Source of the DNA: Acidovorax sp. T1
Lineage (GTDB): Bacteria > Pseudomonadota > Gammaproteobacteria > Burkholderiales > Burkholderiaceae_C
DNA: 64,000 bases
NCBI RefSeq assembly: GCF_002176815.1
Contig: NZ_CP021648.1
Coordinates: 868,001-932,000, forward strand
Direction of reading: 5' to 3'
Part shown: positions 10,493 to 21,453 of the stretch, one piece after another
Layout: the number at the start of each line of letters is the position of its first letter
Numbering within the stretch: the first letter of the stretch is position 1
Program-made: the position numbers and the translations under genes
The notes under the pieces: model-generated
Told to the model about the DNA's origin: nothing
Database searches by the model: none
Seen by the model: the letters and a program-made list of their open reading frames with translations, nothing else

Positions 10493-11029
10493 TCATCGGG
10501 TCAGGACGATGCGCAGGGTGGCTTGCGGCGTTGGCGTGTGGCGTTGTGCCACCAGCCGCCCGGCGTCAATGGCCGACAGATCCACTTGCCAGCCAACGGC
10601 CGTAACATGGGTGCCTTCCAGCCAGCTGAACAGCGCCGCAACGGGAATAGGGGTGCCCAGGACATCCCGAAGCAAGGCATCGAGTGATTCGGACTCTCGG
10701 GTGTTCTGCCCTGTGGTGATCTCTGCATGGCCGGCATGCCACTGGATTCGTGCCATGGTATTGCCCAGGGGATTGAGCAAGACCAATTGGCCCTGCTGCG
10801 CCGACCCCGACAGCTCAAATGATGCCGAAAATGACTGAGACGCCTGTTCTTCTACCTGCAATGCAAGGCGTCCTGTCCACAGCGTGCGCTGTGCGTTCGA
10901 AGGCGCGGGCTGCGGCTGGGCGCAGCCTGCCAGCAGCAAAACCACAAATGCCAGCAGGGCTACCAGCCCATGGTGCAACGTTTGGACGGCGCGTTGCGGT
11001 TGCCGTCCCTGTGGAATCGCGCGCAACAT
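10493..11029 (-). CDS. lolB: Outer-membrane lipoprotein insertion factor LolB
   Basis: 178 residues. A lipoprotein signal with lipobox LLLAGCAQ predicts diacylglycerol attachment at Cys36. The mature part has the LolB pattern WTGRLALQVEEQASQSFSASF and LLNPLGNTMARIQW. LolB accepts lipoproteins from LolA and inserts them into the outer membrane. Its ATG shares one base with the TGA of the upstream TPR gene (TGATG), and ispE follows at once, the order usual for this group. Confidence 0.93.
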   Translation of the reverse strand: MLRAIPQGRQPQRAVQTLHHGLVALLAFVVLLLAGCAQPQPAPSNAQRTLWTGRLALQVEEQASQSFSASFELSGSAQQGQLVLLNPLGNTMARIQWHAGHAEITTGQNTRESESLDALLRDVLGTPIPVAALFSWLEGTHVTAVGWQVDLSAIDAGRLVAQRHTPTPQATLRIVLTR

Positions 11030-12795
11030 CAGGGCTTGGCTCCCAGGCGTTTCAGCGTGTCTTTGAGCGTTTCGTTGTCTGGATTCAGGCGCAAACCTTC
11101 GCGCCAGACGCTGGAGGCGCGCGCACGGTCGCCGGTGGACCAGAGGACTTCGCCCAGGTGGGCTGCAATTTCGGCATCGGGCCGGGTCTTGAAGGCGGCC
11201 GATAGCAGCCGCAAGGCCTCTGCGCTGTTGCCCAGGCGGAATTCAACCCAGCCGAGGCTGTCCGTAATGAAGGGGTCGCCGGGAGCATATTCCAGCGCCT
11301 TGGCGATCAGACCCTTGGCCTCCTCCAGGCGCAGCCCACGTTCGGCCAGCGAGTATCCCAAGGCGTTGTAGGCGTGGTGGAAATCGGGTTGCCGCGCAAT
11401 CAGCTGCCGCAGCAACTGTTCCATCATGACCGCATCGCCCGTCTTCTCGGCCAGCATGGCCTGGTCGTAGACCATTTCGTTGTCGTCCGGATTCTGCGCC
11501 ACCAGTTCGGTCTGAACGGTCAGGGCTTCCTTGTACAAACGCATTTCCTGCAGAAGCTGCACCTCTGCCTGCAGTTTCAGGCGGGTCTGGTCGGGGGTAC
11601 TGCCTGGAAGGCCGCGAAGTAGCGCGCGCGCTTCTGAAAGTTTTCCCTGCTGTGCGAGCAACGACGCTCGGCGCCGCTGCGCGCTGATCATTTCTTCGGA
11701 ATTGTCAATGCGTGCGAGCCACGATTCCGCTGCCGCGTAGTCCTTTTTCTTTTCGGCAAGCTGTGCATAGAGAAGGTAGGCTTGGGTCAGGCCGCGCCGC
11801 TGTATGTGGGGATCTGACGTGGCCGCATTGGCCAGCTCGATGTAGCGCTGCAGTGATTTTTCTGCATCGGGCAGTCGATTGTCCTGGAGTTGCAGTGTTG
11901 CAAGGGCAAGCCACGCTTCCCTGAAGTCGGGCTTGTCGCGCGTCACGGTCTCCAGTTGCTGGCGTGCGGCAGGGTAACGTTGCTGGCTTAAAAGGACGCG
12001 GGCATATGCCGTGCGCAATTCGGGGGCCGGTTGTTTGGCAAGATGGGCTGTCACCAGCGATTCCGCCTCCCTCACTCCTTCTTCCATCAGTTCCAGGGCC
12101 AGCGGCATGGCCACTTCGCTTGCTCCATCCAGCGCGAGGGCCCGGCGCGCCGCATCCAGTGCGCCGGCCTTGTTTCCTGCCGCCAGCCGCATGCGACCCA
12201 GTGCGGTCCAGGCGGCGGGCCCAGTGGCGGGGTGGCGAAGTTCATCGGCCAGCGCCTGCTCGACCACATTCGCCGCCAATGTCTTGTCGCTGGCGCGGCC
12301 ATACATCTGGGGCAGCGCCGAGAGGGCCGCGGCTTTGGAAGCGGGGGGTATCTGCGCCAATTCCTGGCGCAGCAGTTCCGGGGTCTCACCGATCCGGTTG
12401 AGCGCAATCAGAATCTGCAGCGTGTAACGGTTGGCTTCGCGCGACTGGGGTTGCGCCTCTTTCCACGCCCGTGCCGCCGCCAAAGCGTAGTCGCCCGACC
12501 GGGCTTGCAAGGCAATATCGGCGGCGCGCCGGTACAAGGCGCTGTCTCCGCTGCGCCGTGCGGCTTCCAGCATCAGCGAATAACCAGCACCAGGGTCCCC
12601 AGACCGGGTGGTCAGCTCGCCCAGAAAGATCTCATAAAAAAGTTCGGCATCCAGCTGCGCGCCGGGATCGGGGAGGGTCGCGGCTTCGGTGCTGGCGGGG
12701 TGCTCTTGATCGCTGTACTGCGCCCATACCGTGGTTGATGCAGCCAACAGAGCGGCAGTGAGGAGGGCGGTTCGAAAGCGATGAGATTGCACCAT
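11029..12795 (-). CDS. Exported tetratricopeptide-repeat protein
   Basis: 588 residues from the preferred start [20 protein letters not shown], a Sec signal peptide ending at VWAQ. An ATG six codons upstream (12813) is possible but would put acidic residues in front of the signal. The rest is nearly all helical with repeated TPR-like units, for example [40 protein letters not shown] segments and [20 protein letters not shown]. Such periplasmic TPR proteins act as scaffolds; the specific partner is unknown. It overlaps lolB and is conserved upstream of it, so a role in envelope assembly is a reasonable inference. It is divergent from mutM. Confidence 0.85.
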   Translation of the reverse strand: MVQSHRFRTALLTAALLAASTTVWAQYSDQEHPASTEAATLPDPGAQLDAELFYEIFLGELTTRSGDPGAGYSLMLEAARRSGDSALYRRAADIALQARSGDYALAAARAWKEAQPQSREANRYTLQILIALNRIGETPELLRQELAQIPPASKAAALSALPQMYGRASDKTLAANVVEQALADELRHPATGPAAWTALGRMRLAAGNKAGALDAARRALALDGASEVAMPLALELMEEGVREAESLVTAHLAKQPAPELRTAYARVLLSQQRYPAARQQLETVTRDKPDFREAWLALATLQLQDNRLPDAEKSLQRYIELANAATSDPHIQRRGLTQAYLLYAQLAEKKKDYAAAESWLARIDNSEEMISAQRRRASLLAQQGKLSEARALLRGLPGSTPDQTRLKLQAEVQLLQEMRLYKEALTVQTELVAQNPDDNEMVYDQAMLAEKTGDAVMMEQLLRQLIARQPDFHHAYNALGYSLAERGLRLEEAKGLIAKALEYAPGDPFITDSLGWVEFRLGNSAEALRLLSAAFKTRPDAEIAAHLGEVLWSTGDRARASSVWREGLRLNPDNETLKDTLKRLGAKP

Positions 12796-12842
12796 CGGAT
12801 CATAATAATCCATGCTTTCAAACCTGTTCCAAAGGCCGCGGC

Positions 12843-13658
12843 ATGCCTGAGCTGCCCGAAGTGGAAGTCACCCGTCGCAGCTTTGCGCAGGCCATTGCCG
12901 GGGCTCGGATCGATTCGGTTCGCATGGGCAAGCCATTGCGGTGGCCGCTGGGATGTGATCCGCAATCGCTGGTGGGGCGCAAGGTGCTCTCGCTGCGCCG
13001 GCGGGGCAAGTATTTGCTGGCGGATCTGGACTGCGGCATGTTGCTTGTGCATCTGGGGATGTCGGGCAGCTTGCGTTTCAGCAGCGATCTACCTCCTTTT
13101 GGGGCGCATGACCATTTCGACATGGTCACCTCTCAAGGGACCCTTCGTCTGCATGATCCCCGGCGTTTTGGTGCTGTGGTGTTTGCGGCAAGCGAGCAGG
13201 ACGCGGTCGCCCAGAAGTTGCTTGGCAGTTTGGGAATGGAGCCGCTGTCCGATACTTTTACGTTTCCCGCCTTCGCGGCGGGACTCAAGGCGAGTCGAGC
13301 GCCGATCAAGCAGGTGCTGCTGGCGGGCCGGCTGGTCGTGGGTGTGGGCAATATCTATGCGTCCGAGGTGTTGTTTCTTGCCGGCATTCGGCCCACTGTT
13401 GCCGCGCAGCGCATCGGCCCCGTGAGGGCGCGCAGGCTTTTTTCCGCCATCACGACGGTGCTTGCGCGCGCAGTGGAACTGGGGGGCAGCACATTGAAGG
13501 ATTTTTCCAGTGCCGACGGGATGGCCGGGCATTTTCAGCATGCGGCGGATGTCTATGGTCGCGACGGCGCCCCTTGCCATCGCTGTGGCACGGCCATCCA
13601 GCTGCTTCGCCAGGGGCAACGCAGCAGCTATTTTTGCCCCCGCTGCCAGCGTGCATGA
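12843..13658 (+). CDS. mutM: Formamidopyrimidine-DNA glycosylase
   Basis: 271 residues. A base-excision repair enzyme that removes 8-oxoguanine and formamidopyrimidines and has lyase activity. The N-terminus [12 protein letters not shown] has the catalytic Pro2 and Glu3; [15 protein letters not shown] is the H2TH region; the C-terminus has the zinc finger C-x2-C-x16-C-x2-C in [20 protein letters not shown] followed by CPRCQ. It lies two genes upstream of mutY, so two arms of the GO system against 8-oxoguanine are neighbours here. Confidence 0.97.
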   Translation: MPELPEVEVTRRSFAQAIAGARIDSVRMGKPLRWPLGCDPQSLVGRKVLSLRRRGKYLLADLDCGMLLVHLGMSGSLRFSSDLPPFGAHDHFDMVTSQGTLRLHDPRRFGAVVFAASEQDAVAQKLLGSLGMEPLSDTFTFPAFAAGLKASRAPIKQVLLAGRLVVGVGNIYASEVLFLAGIRPTVAAQRIGPVRARRLFSAITTVLARAVELGGSTLKDFSSADGMAGHFQHAADVYGRDGAPCHRCGTAIQLLRQGQRSSYFCPRCQRA

Positions 13659-13763
13659 CGCCGGGCGGATGGCAATCGCCCTGGGGATCGCTCCCGCGGT
13701 GCAGGCAATGCTATATTTTGTGCCTACCTGCATGTAGGTCATTCATCGCACTTCGGGAGCAAA

Positions 13764-15725
13764 GTGGGACCATCCTTCAACGAACAGTTCGACCAGCATG
13801 GTGCCTGGCGGCGTGAGTTTGCCCACCAGATTCACCGTCTGTCCGAGTGGATGACCGACCACGAGCTCATGGACGCTGCGGTGCAGGAGCGGCTCCATCG
13901 CCTGGAAGCCCAGGTGCGCAGCGACAAGGTGATGGTGGCTTTCGTCGCGGAGTTTTCGCGTGGCAAATCCGAGCTGATCAATGCCATTTTCTTTGCTGAC
14001 TACGGCCGCCGCATCATGCCTGCCAGTGCCGGCCGCACGACGATGTGCCCCACGGAATTGGGCTACGACACTTCATTGGCTCCCAGTCTGCGGCTGCTGC
14101 CCATCGATACCCGCTTGCAATTGCAGGGACTTGCTGAATGGCGCGTGAAGCACGATCGCTGGGTTGAGATCCCGCTGGATGTGAACAATGCGGATCAAAT
14201 CGCCAAAGCGCTTGAGAAGGTCGCAGAGGTTCGGAAAGTCACACTGGACAACGCCCGGGCGCTGGGGTTCTGGCACGATGAGCTGGCGGATGACAACCCC
14301 GTTCCTGATGCCGATGGCTTGGTGGAAGTGCCGATGTGGCGACACGCCATCATCAATATTCCCCATCCCCTGCTCAAGCAAGGGCTGGTGATTCTTGATA
14401 CCCCCGGGTTGAATGCGGTGGGTGCCGAGCCCGAGTTGACCGTCAATCTCATCCCGCAGGCCCATGCGGTGGTCTTCATCTTGAGTGCGGACACGGGGGT
14501 CACCCGTTCGGACTTGTCCATCTGGCGCGAGCATCTGGCAGCGTCCCCGGACAGTCTTGACGCGCGGCTGGTTGTGCTGAACAAGATCGACACCCTGTGG
14601 GATACGCTCAATTCGCAGGACGAAATACTCGCGCAGATGAACCGGCAATGCATGACCTCTGCCGACATGCTGGGCGTGCCGCTGGCGCAGGTGGTGCCGG
14701 TTTCTGCGCAAAAGGGGCTCGTTGCAAAAATCACATGTGACGATCTGCTGCTTGAATCCAGTGGCCTGACCGTGTTGGAGGAGGCGCTAGCCAAGGGGAT
14801 CATGGGGCGCCGCCAAGCCATCTTGCGTGCTGCCGTAGCGACGGGGGTGGCGGGGCTGCGTGCCGAGACTTCGCGTGTGATCAATATTCGTCGCCGGGAT
14901 CTGGACGACCAGATGGCGGAACTGCGAAGTCTCCGGGGCAAAAATGCGTCGGTGATCGAGTCGATGCGCCACCGTGTGGTGCAGGAACAGCGCGAGTTCG
15001 ATATGAGCACCGCCAAGATTCAGGCGGTTCGGGCGGTGCATCTGAAGTTGCTGCGGGACGTTTTCCATCAGTTGGGGGCCAAGTCTCTCAAAGTGGAGTT
15101 GGCCGATTTGGCGCAGACGCTTCAGCAAAAGGGCTTGAAGTTGGGTGTGCGAAAAATCTATGCCCAGACCTTTGACAAACTGAGGGGCACCCTGGACAAG
15201 GCGCAGGCATCCGGCATTGAAATTCAGGCGATGTTGGGCGGCACGTTTCGCCAGCTGAATGCGGAATTTGGTTTTTCTCTGCAGGTACCGCCCCCTCCGC
15301 AGCTCGAACACTTTGCTGAAGATCTCTCGCAGATTGAACAAAGCCATTTGCAATATCTGGGTGTTGGCAATGTCTTAAAGCTTGTGCAGCCGGAATTCGC
15401 CGATCGTTTGGTTCGTGCCTTGGCCATGCGTTTGCGCACGGTGTACGAGTCGGCGGCAAATGACCTGGAGTTGTGGAGCAAGTCCGCAACGGCCCAACTG
15501 GATGCCCAGTTGCGTGAGCGTCGCCGCAGTTTTGCACGGCGCATCGAGGCCGTCGACCGGATTCAGCACGCTGCCACGGGTCTGGTGGAGCGGATTTCCG
15601 AGATCGAGGCGGGTGAAGAGGAACTCATTCAATTGGAACGACGCTTGACCGAACTGACAGCCCAGTTGATAGCACTGCCCGTCCTGGCCGAAGGTACAGA
15701 GGACACAGGGCTTATGCCTGCATGA
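13764..15725 (+). CDS. Dynamin-family GTPase
   Basis: 653 residues from a GTG start behind GGGAGC. GTPase motifs in order: G1 VAEFSRGKSELINAIF (about 55-70), a G2-like RTTMCPTELGY, G3 LVILDTPGLNAVG (about 210) and G4 VVLNKIDTLWD (about 272). The remaining 350 residues are helical and partly coiled-coil, such as RRRDLDDQMAELRSLRGKN and the C-terminal EAGEEELIQLERRLTELTAQ, as expected for the stalk of bacterial dynamin-like proteins, which remodel membranes. No obvious transmembrane hairpin is seen. Its TGA overlaps the mutY ATG (ATGA), so the two are translated together; why a dynamin is coupled to a DNA repair gene is unclear. Confidence 0.85.
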   Translation: MGPSFNEQFDQHGAWRREFAHQIHRLSEWMTDHELMDAAVQERLHRLEAQVRSDKVMVAFVAEFSRGKSELINAIFFADYGRRIMPASAGRTTMCPTELGYDTSLAPSLRLLPIDTRLQLQGLAEWRVKHDRWVEIPLDVNNADQIAKALEKVAEVRKVTLDNARALGFWHDELADDNPVPDADGLVEVPMWRHAIINIPHPLLKQGLVILDTPGLNAVGAEPELTVNLIPQAHAVVFILSADTGVTRSDLSIWREHLAASPDSLDARLVVLNKIDTLWDTLNSQDEILAQMNRQCMTSADMLGVPLAQVVPVSAQKGLVAKITCDDLLLESSGLTVLEEALAKGIMGRRQAILRAAVATGVAGLRAETSRVINIRRRDLDDQMAELRSLRGKNASVIESMRHRVVQEQREFDMSTAKIQAVRAVHLKLLRDVFHQLGAKSLKVELADLAQTLQQKGLKLGVRKIYAQTFDKLRGTLDKAQASGIEIQAMLGGTFRQLNAEFGFSLQVPPPPQLEHFAEDLSQIEQSHLQYLGVGNVLKLVQPEFADRLVRALAMRLRTVYESAANDLELWSKSATAQLDAQLRERRRSFARRIEAVDRIQHAATGLVERISEIEAGEEELIQLERRLTELTAQLIALPVLAEGTEDTGLMPA

Positions 15726-16774
15726 GTCTATCTGCAACGGATGTCGCCACGCGAGTTGTTCGGTGGCAATCAATCCATGGACGCAATCACTTGCCTTGGC
15801 AGCAGACGCGCGATCCGTATAGGGTCTGGCTGTCTGAAATCATGCTGCAGCAGACACAGGTCAGCACGGTGCTGGGGTATTACGCGCGATTCCTGGAGCG
15901 TTTTCCCGATGTAAATGCATTGGCCGCAGCACCGCAGGATGATGTGATGGCGCTCTGGAGCGGCCTTGGCTACTACAGCCGTGCACGCAATCTGCACCGC
16001 TGTGCCCAGAGCGTGGTCAACGAGCATGGCGGTCTTTTTCCCCGCAGCGCGCAGGTGCTGGCCACCTTACCCGGCATTGGGCGTTCGACGGCCGGAGCGA
16101 TTGCAGCTTTCTGTTTTTCGGAACGCACCCCCATTTTGGACGCCAACGTGCGAAGGGTGCTGACACGCGTGCTGGGCTTTGATGCCGATCTGGCTTTGAG
16201 TCGGAATGAGCGCGCATTGTGGTCGCATGCGCAGTCCTTGCTGCCCTCTGTGGACATCGACTCGGCCATGCCGCGCTACACCCAGGGATTGATGGATTTA
16301 GGGTCAAGCCTGTGCACACCGCGCAATCCAGCCTGCCCACAGTGTCCTTTGCACACCTTGTGCGTTGCACACCGTGAGGGGGCGCCCGAGCGCTATCCCG
16401 TCAGAACGCGCACGCTCAAGCGCTGCTCTGAATCGTGGTGGCTTCTGGTGCTCCAAGATCCCGTGGGGCGGGTCTGGTTGTCTCGCCGTCCTGCGTCGGG
16501 CATCTGGGCGGGGCTGTATTGCGTGCCTGTGTTTCCGCTGCGCTCGGATGTGTTGGTGTTTCTCGATGGCGCAGGGCCAATTTCAGTGCAAACCATGGAG
16601 GAAGTGGCACCTTTCCTGCATGTGCTGACCCATCGGGATCTGCATTTGCATACCGTCATCGCTCGTCAATATGGTCAAGCAACGCCAGACGATGGTGGTG
16701 CGTGGTGTACTGCCGAACAGTTCGGAGCACTGGGCCTTCCGGCACCCGTTCGCAAACTGCTGGCAGGGCTGTAG
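15722..16774 (+). CDS. mutY: A/G-specific adenine DNA glycosylase
   Basis: 350 residues. It removes A mispaired with 8-oxoguanine. Seen are the HGRNHLPWQQTRDPYRVWLSEI start, the MLQQTQVSTVLGYY motif with the catalytic Glu region, the helix-hairpin-helix LPGIGRSTAGAI with the conserved Asp following in PILDANVRRVL, the 4Fe-4S loop C-x6-C-x2-C-x5-C in LCTPRNPACPQCPLHTLC and a C-terminal Nudix-like domain that recognises 8-oxoG. It is coupled by ATGA to the dynamin-like gene and convergent with rapZ. Confidence 0.96.
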   Translation: MSLSATDVATRVVRWQSIHGRNHLPWQQTRDPYRVWLSEIMLQQTQVSTVLGYYARFLERFPDVNALAAAPQDDVMALWSGLGYYSRARNLHRCAQSVVNEHGGLFPRSAQVLATLPGIGRSTAGAIAAFCFSERTPILDANVRRVLTRVLGFDADLALSRNERALWSHAQSLLPSVDIDSAMPRYTQGLMDLGSSLCTPRNPACPQCPLHTLCVAHREGAPERYPVRTRTLKRCSESWWLLVLQDPVGRVWLSRRPASGIWAGLYCVPVFPLRSDVLVFLDGAGPISVQTMEEVAPFLHVLTHRDLHLHTVIARQYGQATPDDGGAWCTAEQFGALGLPAPVRKLLAGL

Positions 16775-16805
16775 ATTCAGCAGGACGCCGCTTGGATGCG
16801 CGCGT

Positions 16806-17669
16806 TCAACGGCCGTCCAGTTCCCGATGGCGTCGCAATACGGTCCATCGGTCGCTGAATACGTGGGCCAATTGCTCCACGAGATAGACCGATCGGTGCT
16901 GACCGCCTGTACACCCGATGGCTACCGTCACATAGCTTCGGTGGTTTCGGTCCAGCATCTCCAGCCAGTGCGATAGGAACTGCTCGATGTGCAGGCGCAT
17001 CAGCGCCACATCTGGCTGTTGCCGCAGAAATTCTGCGACGGGCGCGTCCAGTCCTGTCAGGTCACGCAATGCCGGTTCGTAATGTGGGTTGGGGAGCATT
17101 CGGACGTCGAACACATAGTCGGCGTCCACTGGGATTCCGCGCTTGAAGGCGAACGACTGGAAAACCAGTGTCAGTTGCCCTGGCGCCGCCGGGATCAGAT
17201 CCTTGACGTAGCTTTGAAGCTGGGAAGCCCTTATCGTGCTGGTGTCAATGACATGTGCCTGCTCACGGAGGTCGGCCAGCAACTCGCGCTCCAGCTCAAT
17301 CACCTGTGTGAGTGCCCGCCGGCCGTCTGGAGTGTCGTCATGCGACAAAGGGTGGCGGCGCCGCGTTTCAGAAAAACGTCGAACCAGGGTCTCCGTGGTG
17401 GCATCGAGGAAGATGGACTGAATGATCACCCCCTGGTTTCGCAGGCGTTCCAGTTCCCGCGGCACCTGCGGCAGCGACGTGGCGCTGCGCACATCCATGG
17501 CAATGGCCACGCGGTTTCCGTGGTGCTTGTGCTCCAGAGCCACAAAGGCGGGGAGCAGTTCGGGGGGCAGGTTGTCTACGCAGTAATAGCCCGCATCTTC
17601 CATGGCGTGCAGTGCCACGGATTTTCCGGAACCGGACATCCCTGTGATCAGCACAATTTCCAAGGACAT
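16806..17669 (-). CDS. rapZ: RNase adapter protein RapZ
   Basis: 287 residues, the standard length. The N-terminal P-loop [19 protein letters not shown] (Walker A) and the [20 protein letters not shown] motif identify the YvcJ/RapZ family. The C-terminal domain has [17 protein letters not shown], the conserved binding site for the glucosamine 6-phosphate sensor function in Enterobacteria. In E. coli RapZ directs decay of sRNA GlmZ; in betaproteobacteria its RNA target is not established. It follows recN by 5 nt on the same strand. Confidence 0.95.
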   Translation of the reverse strand: MSLEIVLITGMSGSGKSVALHAMEDAGYYCVDNLPPELLPAFVALEHKHHGNRVAIAMDVRSATSLPQVPRELERLRNQGVIIQSIFLDATTETLVRRFSETRRRHPLSHDDTPDGRRALTQVIELERELLADLREQAHVIDTSTIRASQLQSYVKDLIPAAPGQLTLVFQSFAFKRGIPVDADYVFDVRMLPNPHYEPALRDLTGLDAPVAEFLRQQPDVALMRLHIEQFLSHWLEMLDRNHRSYVTVAIGCTGGQHRSVYLVEQLAHVFSDRWTVLRRHRELDGR

Positions 17670-17674
17670 GAACT

Positions 17675-19339
17675 TCAGCTTTTATGCAGGGTGTTTGCCA
17701 GGCTCAGCATTTCGCTTGCATGGGCCAGGCTGGTGCCTGTTGGGCGTTCACCGCCCAGCATGCGGGACACTTCCACCACGCGATGCTCGCCTAGAACGGG
17801 CGTGACTGTGCTGGTGGTCCCGGCTGAATTTCGCCGCTTGGACACCATGAGATGGTGATCGGCATAGGCCGCCACCTGCGGCAAATGGGTAACTGCGAGC
17901 ACCTGCCGGTCGCGCCCGAGTTGCCGCATCAAACGCCCCACGGTTTCGGCCACGGCCCCGCCGACGCCCGAATCGACTTCGTCAAAGACCAAGGTGGGAG
18001 CCGTGCCGAGTTCGCTGGTGGTCACAGAAATCGCCAGGGAAATTCGTGACAGTTCACCGCCAGAAGCGACCTTGCCGATGGGGCGGGGAGTCATGCCGGG
18101 GTGACCCGCCACGAGAAACGCGATGTCGTCCAATCCATGGAGCGCCGGCGCAGAGGTTCTTGTCACCGATACCTCAAAAATGCCTCCCGTCATGCCCAGG
18201 CCCTGCATTGCCTGTGTGATGGCTGCAGACAGTTGGGGCGCTGCCCTTGCTCGCCTAAGGGAAATGGCTCGTGCAACCGATTGGTAGGCTTTGGCGCTGC
18301 TCGCTTCCGCAGCTTCCAGGCTGGCGAGGTCGGCTGCAGCGTCCAGTTGCTGCAGCTCTGCTTTCCATACTTGCAGCAAGGCGGGCAATTCCGCGGGTTG
18401 GCGCTTGTAGCGCCTCGCCAGCGTCATCCACTGTGACAGGCGCACGTCGAGATCGACGAGGCGGTCCGGGTCCAGCTCGGTGTGTCTCAGATAGGCTTGT
18501 AACGATCGGATGACATCGCTGGTCTGCGCAAGACTGGATGAGAGGATGTCGGCCAGTTCGCTGAAAGCGGGTTCAAGCTGCTCCTGGCTATGCAAAAGTG
18601 AGGCAGCGCGCGTCAGGCGGGAGTGTGCGCCCGACTCCTCCACTTCGAGCGCCGTAAGTGCACCTTGGGCGGCTTCCAGCAGTGTATGGGCGTGCGAGAG
18701 CCGTTTGTGCTGCGCTTCCAGTTCGGCCCATTCATGTTCCGCGGGTGCCAGTTTGCTGATTTCCGCAATTTGCCATTGCAGCCGCTCGCGCTCTTGCTGG
18801 CGGGTTGTTTGTGCGGTGCGCGCATCCTCCAGGATCTTCTGGTCGGCACGCCATTTTGCCCAGCATGCAGCCAATTCCTGCAGCGAGATGCCTGCATAGG
18901 CGTCAAGCAAACCCCGCACGGAGTCCGGGCGGGTCAGGCTTTGCCATGCGTGCTGCCCATGGATATCCAATAACTGATCCCCGAGGAAGCGCAGTTGTGT
19001 TGCGGTGGCCGGCGTGCCATTGATCCATGCGCGGCTTTTTCCTTGGGTGTCAACGGTTCTGCGCAGGAGTAGGCTGTCGTTGGTTTCGACTCCTGCTTCC
19101 TCGAACCACGGCTGCAAGTGGCTGGGGCAATCGAACTCTGCGCACACATCCGCATGGGGGGCGCCTTCGCGCACGTATCCTGCATCCGCGCGTGCACCCA
19201 GTGAAAGTTGCAGAGCATCTACCAAAATCGACTTGCCAGCACCCGTTTCCCCAGTCAGCACGGTAAAGCCTGTCTCAAGATCAAGCGCCAGTTCTTGAAC
19301 GATCACGAAGTCTCGCAGGGTGATCCGCTTGAGCGCCAT
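17675..19339 (-). CDS. recN: DNA repair protein RecN
   Basis: 554 residues. An SMC-like ATPase in double-strand break repair. Head motifs: [20 protein letters not shown], Walker [19 protein letters not shown] (about 28-40), the C-terminal signature [13 protein letters not shown] and Walker [13 protein letters not shown]. Between them are about 300 residues of coiled coil. The C-terminus [19 protein letters not shown] holds the switch His. It lies 2 bp after nadK, so nadK-recN-rapZ form one operon. Confidence 0.97.
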   Translation of the reverse strand: MALKRITLRDFVIVQELALDLETGFTVLTGETGAGKSILVDALQLSLGARADAGYVREGAPHADVCAEFDCPSHLQPWFEEAGVETNDSLLLRRTVDTQGKSRAWINGTPATATQLRFLGDQLLDIHGQHAWQSLTRPDSVRGLLDAYAGISLQELAACWAKWRADQKILEDARTAQTTRQQERERLQWQIAEISKLAPAEHEWAELEAQHKRLSHAHTLLEAAQGALTALEVEESGAHSRLTRAASLLHSQEQLEPAFSELADILSSSLAQTSDVIRSLQAYLRHTELDPDRLVDLDVRLSQWMTLARRYKRQPAELPALLQVWKAELQQLDAAADLASLEAAEASSAKAYQSVARAISLRRARAAPQLSAAITQAMQGLGMTGGIFEVSVTRTSAPALHGLDDIAFLVAGHPGMTPRPIGKVASGGELSRISLAISVTTSELGTAPTLVFDEVDSGVGGAVAETVGRLMRQLGRDRQVLAVTHLPQVAAYADHHLMVSKRRNSAGTTSTVTPVLGEHRVVEVSRMLGGERPTGTSLAHASEMLSLANTLHKS

Positions 19340-19341
19340 GT

Positions 19342-20238
19342 TCAGGAGCCCCCTTCGTTCCAGCGCAACTTTTTGCGAAGGGTGGCAAAGTAGTTCCAGC
19401 CGTGCGGGTGCAAAAACCGGACGCTGTGCTCGGAGCGCTGCACGAGAATGCGATCACCATGCAGCAGTGACGCCAGTGACTGCATGTCGAAATTGGCGCT
19501 GACGTCCCTGCCGCTCACGATCTCGACCGCCACTTCGGTGGCATCGGACAAAACGATCGGGCGGTTTGACAGGGTATGGGGTGCAATGGGAACCAGCACC
19601 CATCCGGGAATGGATGGGTGAAGCATGGGGCCTCCAGCGGACAGCGCGTACGCCGTTGACCCCGTTGGCGAAGCAATGATCAACCCGTCAGCCCTTTGAT
19701 TGGCAACCAATCGCCCGCCCACCTCCACGCGCAGCTCCACCATGCCGGAGGTGGCGCCGCGATTCACCACCACATCGTTCATGGCCAGGGCTTCAAAAAC
19801 CGTGGTCTGCTCCCGAACCACCCGCGCTCGCATCAGGGGGCGCAAGTCTTCTTCATACTCTCCACACAGCATGGGAGTGAGTGCCATCTGGTAACTGTCG
19901 AAGGGGATGTCGGTAATAAAACCCAGGCGTCCCTGGTTGATCCCGATCAGCGGGGTGCCGTAGCGTGCCAGCCGACGCCCGATGCCCAGCATGGTGCCGT
20001 CTCCCCCCACTACCAGGCCCAGATCGCATTGGGTGCCAATGGCGTCGACGTCCAAGGCGGGGTAGTCGGTCAGGTTGGCATTGATGGCGGTTTCTTTTTC
20101 AAGCACCACCTGGCATCCCAGGCGGACCAGAAACTGCGCGATCTCTCCCAGGGCGTGGCGAGAGCTGTCGGTCATGCCGCCGGCAGCCGTTGCCTGATAC
20201 TTGCCGATAAGCGCAACATGGCGGAAATTGGACGTCAT
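19342..20238 (-). CDS. nadK: NAD kinase
   Basis: 298 residues. It phosphorylates NAD to NADP with ATP or polyphosphate. The family motifs are complete: [13 protein letters not shown] (about 70-82), [25 protein letters not shown] and the Gly-rich [16 protein letters not shown]. The start [16 protein letters not shown] is 28 bp from the divergent hrcA start, a compact head-to-head arrangement common in betaproteobacteria, so the two genes share a very short control region. Confidence 0.97.
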   Translation of the reverse strand: MTSNFRHVALIGKYQATAAGGMTDSSRHALGEIAQFLVRLGCQVVLEKETAINANLTDYPALDVDAIGTQCDLGLVVGGDGTMLGIGRRLARYGTPLIGINQGRLGFITDIPFDSYQMALTPMLCGEYEEDLRPLMRARVVREQTTVFEALAMNDVVVNRGATSGMVELRVEVGGRLVANQRADGLIIASPTGSTAYALSAGGPMLHPSIPGWVLVPIAPHTLSNRPIVLSDATEVAVEIVSGRDVSANFDMQSLASLLHGDRILVQRSEHSVRFLHPHGWNYFATLRKKLRWNEGGS

Positions 20239-20266
20239 CGCGAAATTACATCATTAAAATCACCCC

Positions 20267-21271
20267 ATGCTCGATGACCGTGCCAAGTTGTTGCTGAAAG
20301 CGCTGGTCGAGCGCTACATCGCCGATGGGCAACCCGTGGGTTCGCGCACCCTTTCGCGTGCGTCCGGCCTGGAGCTCTCTCCGGCAACGATACGCAATGT
20401 CATGGCGGATCTCGAGGAACTGGGATTGATCGCCAGCCCGCACACGTCCGCTGGCAGGATCCCCACGGCGCGTGGCTACCGCTTGTTTGTGGACACTATG
20501 CTAACGGTGCAACGTGATCCATTGACGCCGCCACAGCTGGCGCCAGAGCAGCCGCAAAAAGTGATTGCCAATGCGGCACACCTTTTGTCAAACCTCTCGC
20601 AGTTTGTGGGTGTGGTGATGGCACCGCGTCGTACCTCCGTGTTCCGTCACATCGAATTTCTCCGGCTTTCAGAGCGCCGGTTTCTTGTGATCATTGTTTC
20701 ACCTGAAGGTGATGTGCAAAACCGTGTCATCTTCACCGATGTGGACTATTCCCAGTCGCAGTTGATCGAGGCAGCCAACTTCCTGAATGCACACTATGCT
20801 GGCCTGGCCATAGAGCAGGTGCGGGAAAGGCTCAAGGCAGAGGTTGACATGCTTCGCGGGGAGATCGCGTCATTGATGCAGGCTGCTGTCAACGTTAGTT
20901 CGGAGGCGCTTTCCGAAGCGCAGGATGAGGTTGTCATTTCGGGCGAAAGAAATTTGTTGGCCGTGAGCGATTTTTCCAGTGACATGGGCAACCTTCGCAG
21001 GGCCTTCGATCTGTTCGAGCAGAAGACGCAGATACTGCGTCTTCTGGACATCTCCAGCCAGGCTGAGGGTGTCCGTATCTACATCGGCGGTGAAAGCCAG
21101 GTGGTGCCGTTTGAAGAGCTTTCGATCGTCAGCGCGCCCTACGAGGTGGATGGCCGGGTGGTAGGCACTCTGGGAGTGATCGGCCCCACCCGTATGCCGT
21201 ATGACAGGATGATCCAGATCGTCGACATTACCTCCAAGCTGGTGTCCAACGCGCTGAGTTACCGCAAATAA
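20267..21271 (+). CDS. hrcA: Heat-inducible transcription repressor HrcA
   Basis: 334 residues. The N-terminal winged helix ([40 protein letters not shown] and the [19 protein letters not shown] wing) and the GAF-like core with RNLLAVSDF and IYIGGES match HrcA. It represses heat-shock operons such as groESL or dnaK by binding CIRCE sites, with GroEL as co-factor. No CIRCE inverted repeat (TTAGCACTC type) is visible in its own upstream 28 bp, so autoregulation is not supported here. The tRNA attachment site of the first island lies directly downstream. Confidence 0.95.
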   Translation: MLDDRAKLLLKALVERYIADGQPVGSRTLSRASGLELSPATIRNVMADLEELGLIASPHTSAGRIPTARGYRLFVDTMLTVQRDPLTPPQLAPEQPQKVIANAAHLLSNLSQFVGVVMAPRRTSVFRHIEFLRLSERRFLVIIVSPEGDVQNRVIFTDVDYSQSQLIEAANFLNAHYAGLAIEQVRERLKAEVDMLRGEIASLMQAAVNVSSEALSEAQDEVVISGERNLLAVSDFSSDMGNLRRAFDLFEQKTQILRLLDISSQAEGVRIYIGGESQVVPFEELSIVSAPYEVDGRVVGTLGVIGPTRMPYDRMIQIVDITSKLVSNALSYRK

Positions 21272-21319
21272 ACGCCCTACAATACTTGCGGTGTCCCGTT
21301 TGATTCAGTGTTGGTGCGA

Positions 21320-21396
21320 GGGGCGTTAGCTCAGTTGGTTAGAGCAGAGGACTCATAATCCTTTGGTCGACAGTTCAAGTCTGTCACGCCCTACCA
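21320..21396 (+). tRNA. tRNA with CAT anticodon (tRNA-Ile2 or elongator tRNA-Met)
   Basis: 77 nt with encoded CCA. The acceptor GGGGCGT pairs with ACGCCCT (first pair G-T), the D-arm is TAGCTCAGTTGGTTAGAGCA, the anticodon arm AGGACTCATAATCCT has anticodon CAT, and the T-arm GACAGTTCAAGTCTGTC is perfect. The CTTTGGTC variable region and TTCAAGTC loop resemble tRNA-Ile2, whose C34 is changed to lysidine by TilS; elongator tRNA-Met cannot be excluded. The 3' 48 bp are repeated at 29976-30023, so this gene was the integration target of the island, and its current 3' half came from the island. Confidence 0.93.
21349..21396 (+). repeat. attL-type repeat in the tRNA 3' half
   Basis: 48 bp identical to 29976-30023 except for six positions, which form three compensated base pairs of the T-stem. 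The 21 bp starting GGACTCATAATCC and the terminal CACGCCCTACCA are exact. Crossover likely occurred in the anticodon-arm part of the exact block. Confidence 0.9.
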
Positions 21397-21409
21397 AGCT
21401 AGATAAGGA

Positions 21410-21442
21410 AAGCCTGCTATCAATGCGGTAGCGGGCTTTTTT
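21410..21442 (+). terminator. Rho-independent terminator downstream of the tRNA
   Basis: AAGCCTGCTA pairs with TAGCGGGCTT (one G-T pair) around a 9-base loop, followed by six T. It lies inside the island, so the element brings its own terminator for the tRNA transcript and shields its genes from it. Confidence 0.85.
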
Positions 21443-21453
21443 CTTTCCCGTCC

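Noticed and set aside
20239..20266. CIRCE operator for HrcA autoregulation
   Set aside because: The short nadK-hrcA gap has no TTAGCACTC-type inverted repeat.
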